Assembly: GCF_947039605.1 (NCBI RefSeq)
Contig: NZ_CAMQZG010000009.1
Span: 1-64,000 of the forward strand
From: an uncultured Clostridium sp.
GTDB taxonomy: Bacteria > Bacillota > Clostridia > Clostridiales > Clostridiaceae
Direction of reading: 5' to 3'
Length of the DNA: 64,000 nucleotides
Shown here: piece after piece, positions 63,599 to 64,000 of the stretch
Position numbering within the stretch: the stretch's first letter is position 1
Layout: every line of letters begins with the position of its first letter
Notes under the pieces: generated by a model
Told to the model about the DNA's origin: nothing
Database searches by the model: none
What the model saw: the letters and a program-made list of their open reading frames with translations, nothing else
Made by a program: the position numbers and the translations under genes

Positions 63599-64000
63599 CT
63601 ATTTATTAATATTTTGTCTTATTTTTTCATAAAGCATTACTGATGTGGCAACTGCAACATTTAATGATTCTGCATTCCCTGGCATAGGTATTTTTACCTT
63701 TATATCAGAAATTCCATATACTTCCTCAGATACACCATTTCCTTCATTACCAACTGCAATTATTGTATTACCACTAAGGTCTTCATTAAAGAAATCATTT
63801 TTCCCTTGTAGAGAACTTACTACAAGCTTAAATCCCTTTTCTTTTAATTCATTTATTTTTTCTAAATTATTATCCTCAATTACAGGAAGGTAAAAAATTG
63901 AACCCATAGTTGAACGTAATGTTTTATCATTATAAATATCTACAGTCCCTTTAGTAGTTATAATTCCAGCAGCTCCTACTGCATGAGCTGTTCTAATAAT
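63599..64000 (-). CDS. SpoU/TrmH family RNA 2'-O-methyltransferase, 5' part outside the window
   Basis: The frame continues upstream of the first ATG (63907) to the window edge with IIRTAHAVGAAGIITT and so on, which is the SpoU motif region (usual form N-x-GN-x-GTIIRTA). The visible C-terminal 133 residues include the knot motifs IIAVGNEGNGVSEEV and KIPMPGNAESLNVAVATSVMLYE. Such enzymes 2'-O-methylate rRNA or tRNA and are often found just upstream of pheS in Firmicutes. The N-terminal part is beyond base 64000. The target RNA is not known. Confidence 0.93.
   Translation of the reverse strand: MIRTAHAVGAAGIITTKGTVDIYNDKTLRSTMGSIFYLPVIEDNNLEKINELKEKGFKLVVSSLQGKNDFFNEDLSGNTIIAVGNEGNGVSEEVYGISDIKVKIPMPGNAESLNVAVATSVMLYEKIRQNINK

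Overview
The window comes from a low-GC, endospore-forming Firmicute of the class Clostridia. The base composition is strongly AT-rich, and there is a complete spoIIIA operon, a SpoVD/SpoVE-type wall cluster, a phenylalanine T-box leader and a selenocysteine tRNA. The combination of CD1247-like zinc-ribbon gene + efp + spoIIIA, a standalone NAD kinase between tlyA and argR, and tRNA-Sec suggests a Peptostreptococcaceae-like (Clostridioides-related) organism; that placement is inference. Nearly everything lies on the minus strand, so operons read from right to left. Only rqcH, pdaA and tRNA-Sec are on the plus strand.

Layout from left to right. (1) 0-9.5 kb: a housekeeping block transcribed nusB-folD-xseA-xseB-ispA-dxs-tlyA-nadK-argR-recN, ending in a strong terminator at the left edge. 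(2) 9.5-16.1 kb: an Asp23-family gene, the eight-gene spoIIIAA-AH sporulation channel operon, a zinc-ribbon protein and efp. (3) 16.3-21.5 kb: a small type IV pilus/competence-like operon (ATPase, platform protein, four overlapping pseudopilins) next to a propeller-like lipoprotein. (4) 21.7-28.7 kb: rqcH, then a minus-strand group yggS-sepF-ylmH-divIVA-rluD-pyrR-rlmL. (5) 28.8-42.8 kb: a division and cell-wall cluster rsmH-ftsL-PBP-PBP-murE-murF-mraY-spoVE-divIB-DUF881-sbp-DUF881. It lacks murD, murG, ftsA, ftsZ and sigE/sigG, which often sit in such clusters. (6) 43.2-46.9 kb: tRNA-Sec, an autoregulated-looking Xre/membrane protein pair, ychF, pdaA and a cyclodeaminase. (7) 46.9-53.9 kb: TPR protein, phosphohexomutase, ribosomal protein L25, a HAD hydrolase, DUF523, and a MarR/MATE efflux pair with an operator built into its promoter. 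(8) 53.9-64 kb: mutS2, a U32-family protein, a long coiled-coil ZapA, pheT and pheS behind a T-box, and the 3' part of a SpoU methyltransferase cut by the window edge.

There are no insertion sequences, prophage genes, CRISPR arrays or visible pseudogenes. This is core chromosome. The most unusual items are the minimal pseudopilin operon, whose last member lacks the conserved Glu+5, the trimmed division cluster, a five-fold 11-residue repeat in ZapA, and several clear regulatory sites (T-box, MarR operator, Xre operator, candidate sigma-G promoter). No wholly new system is demonstrated; the pseudopilin operon plus lipoprotein is the best candidate for follow-up.
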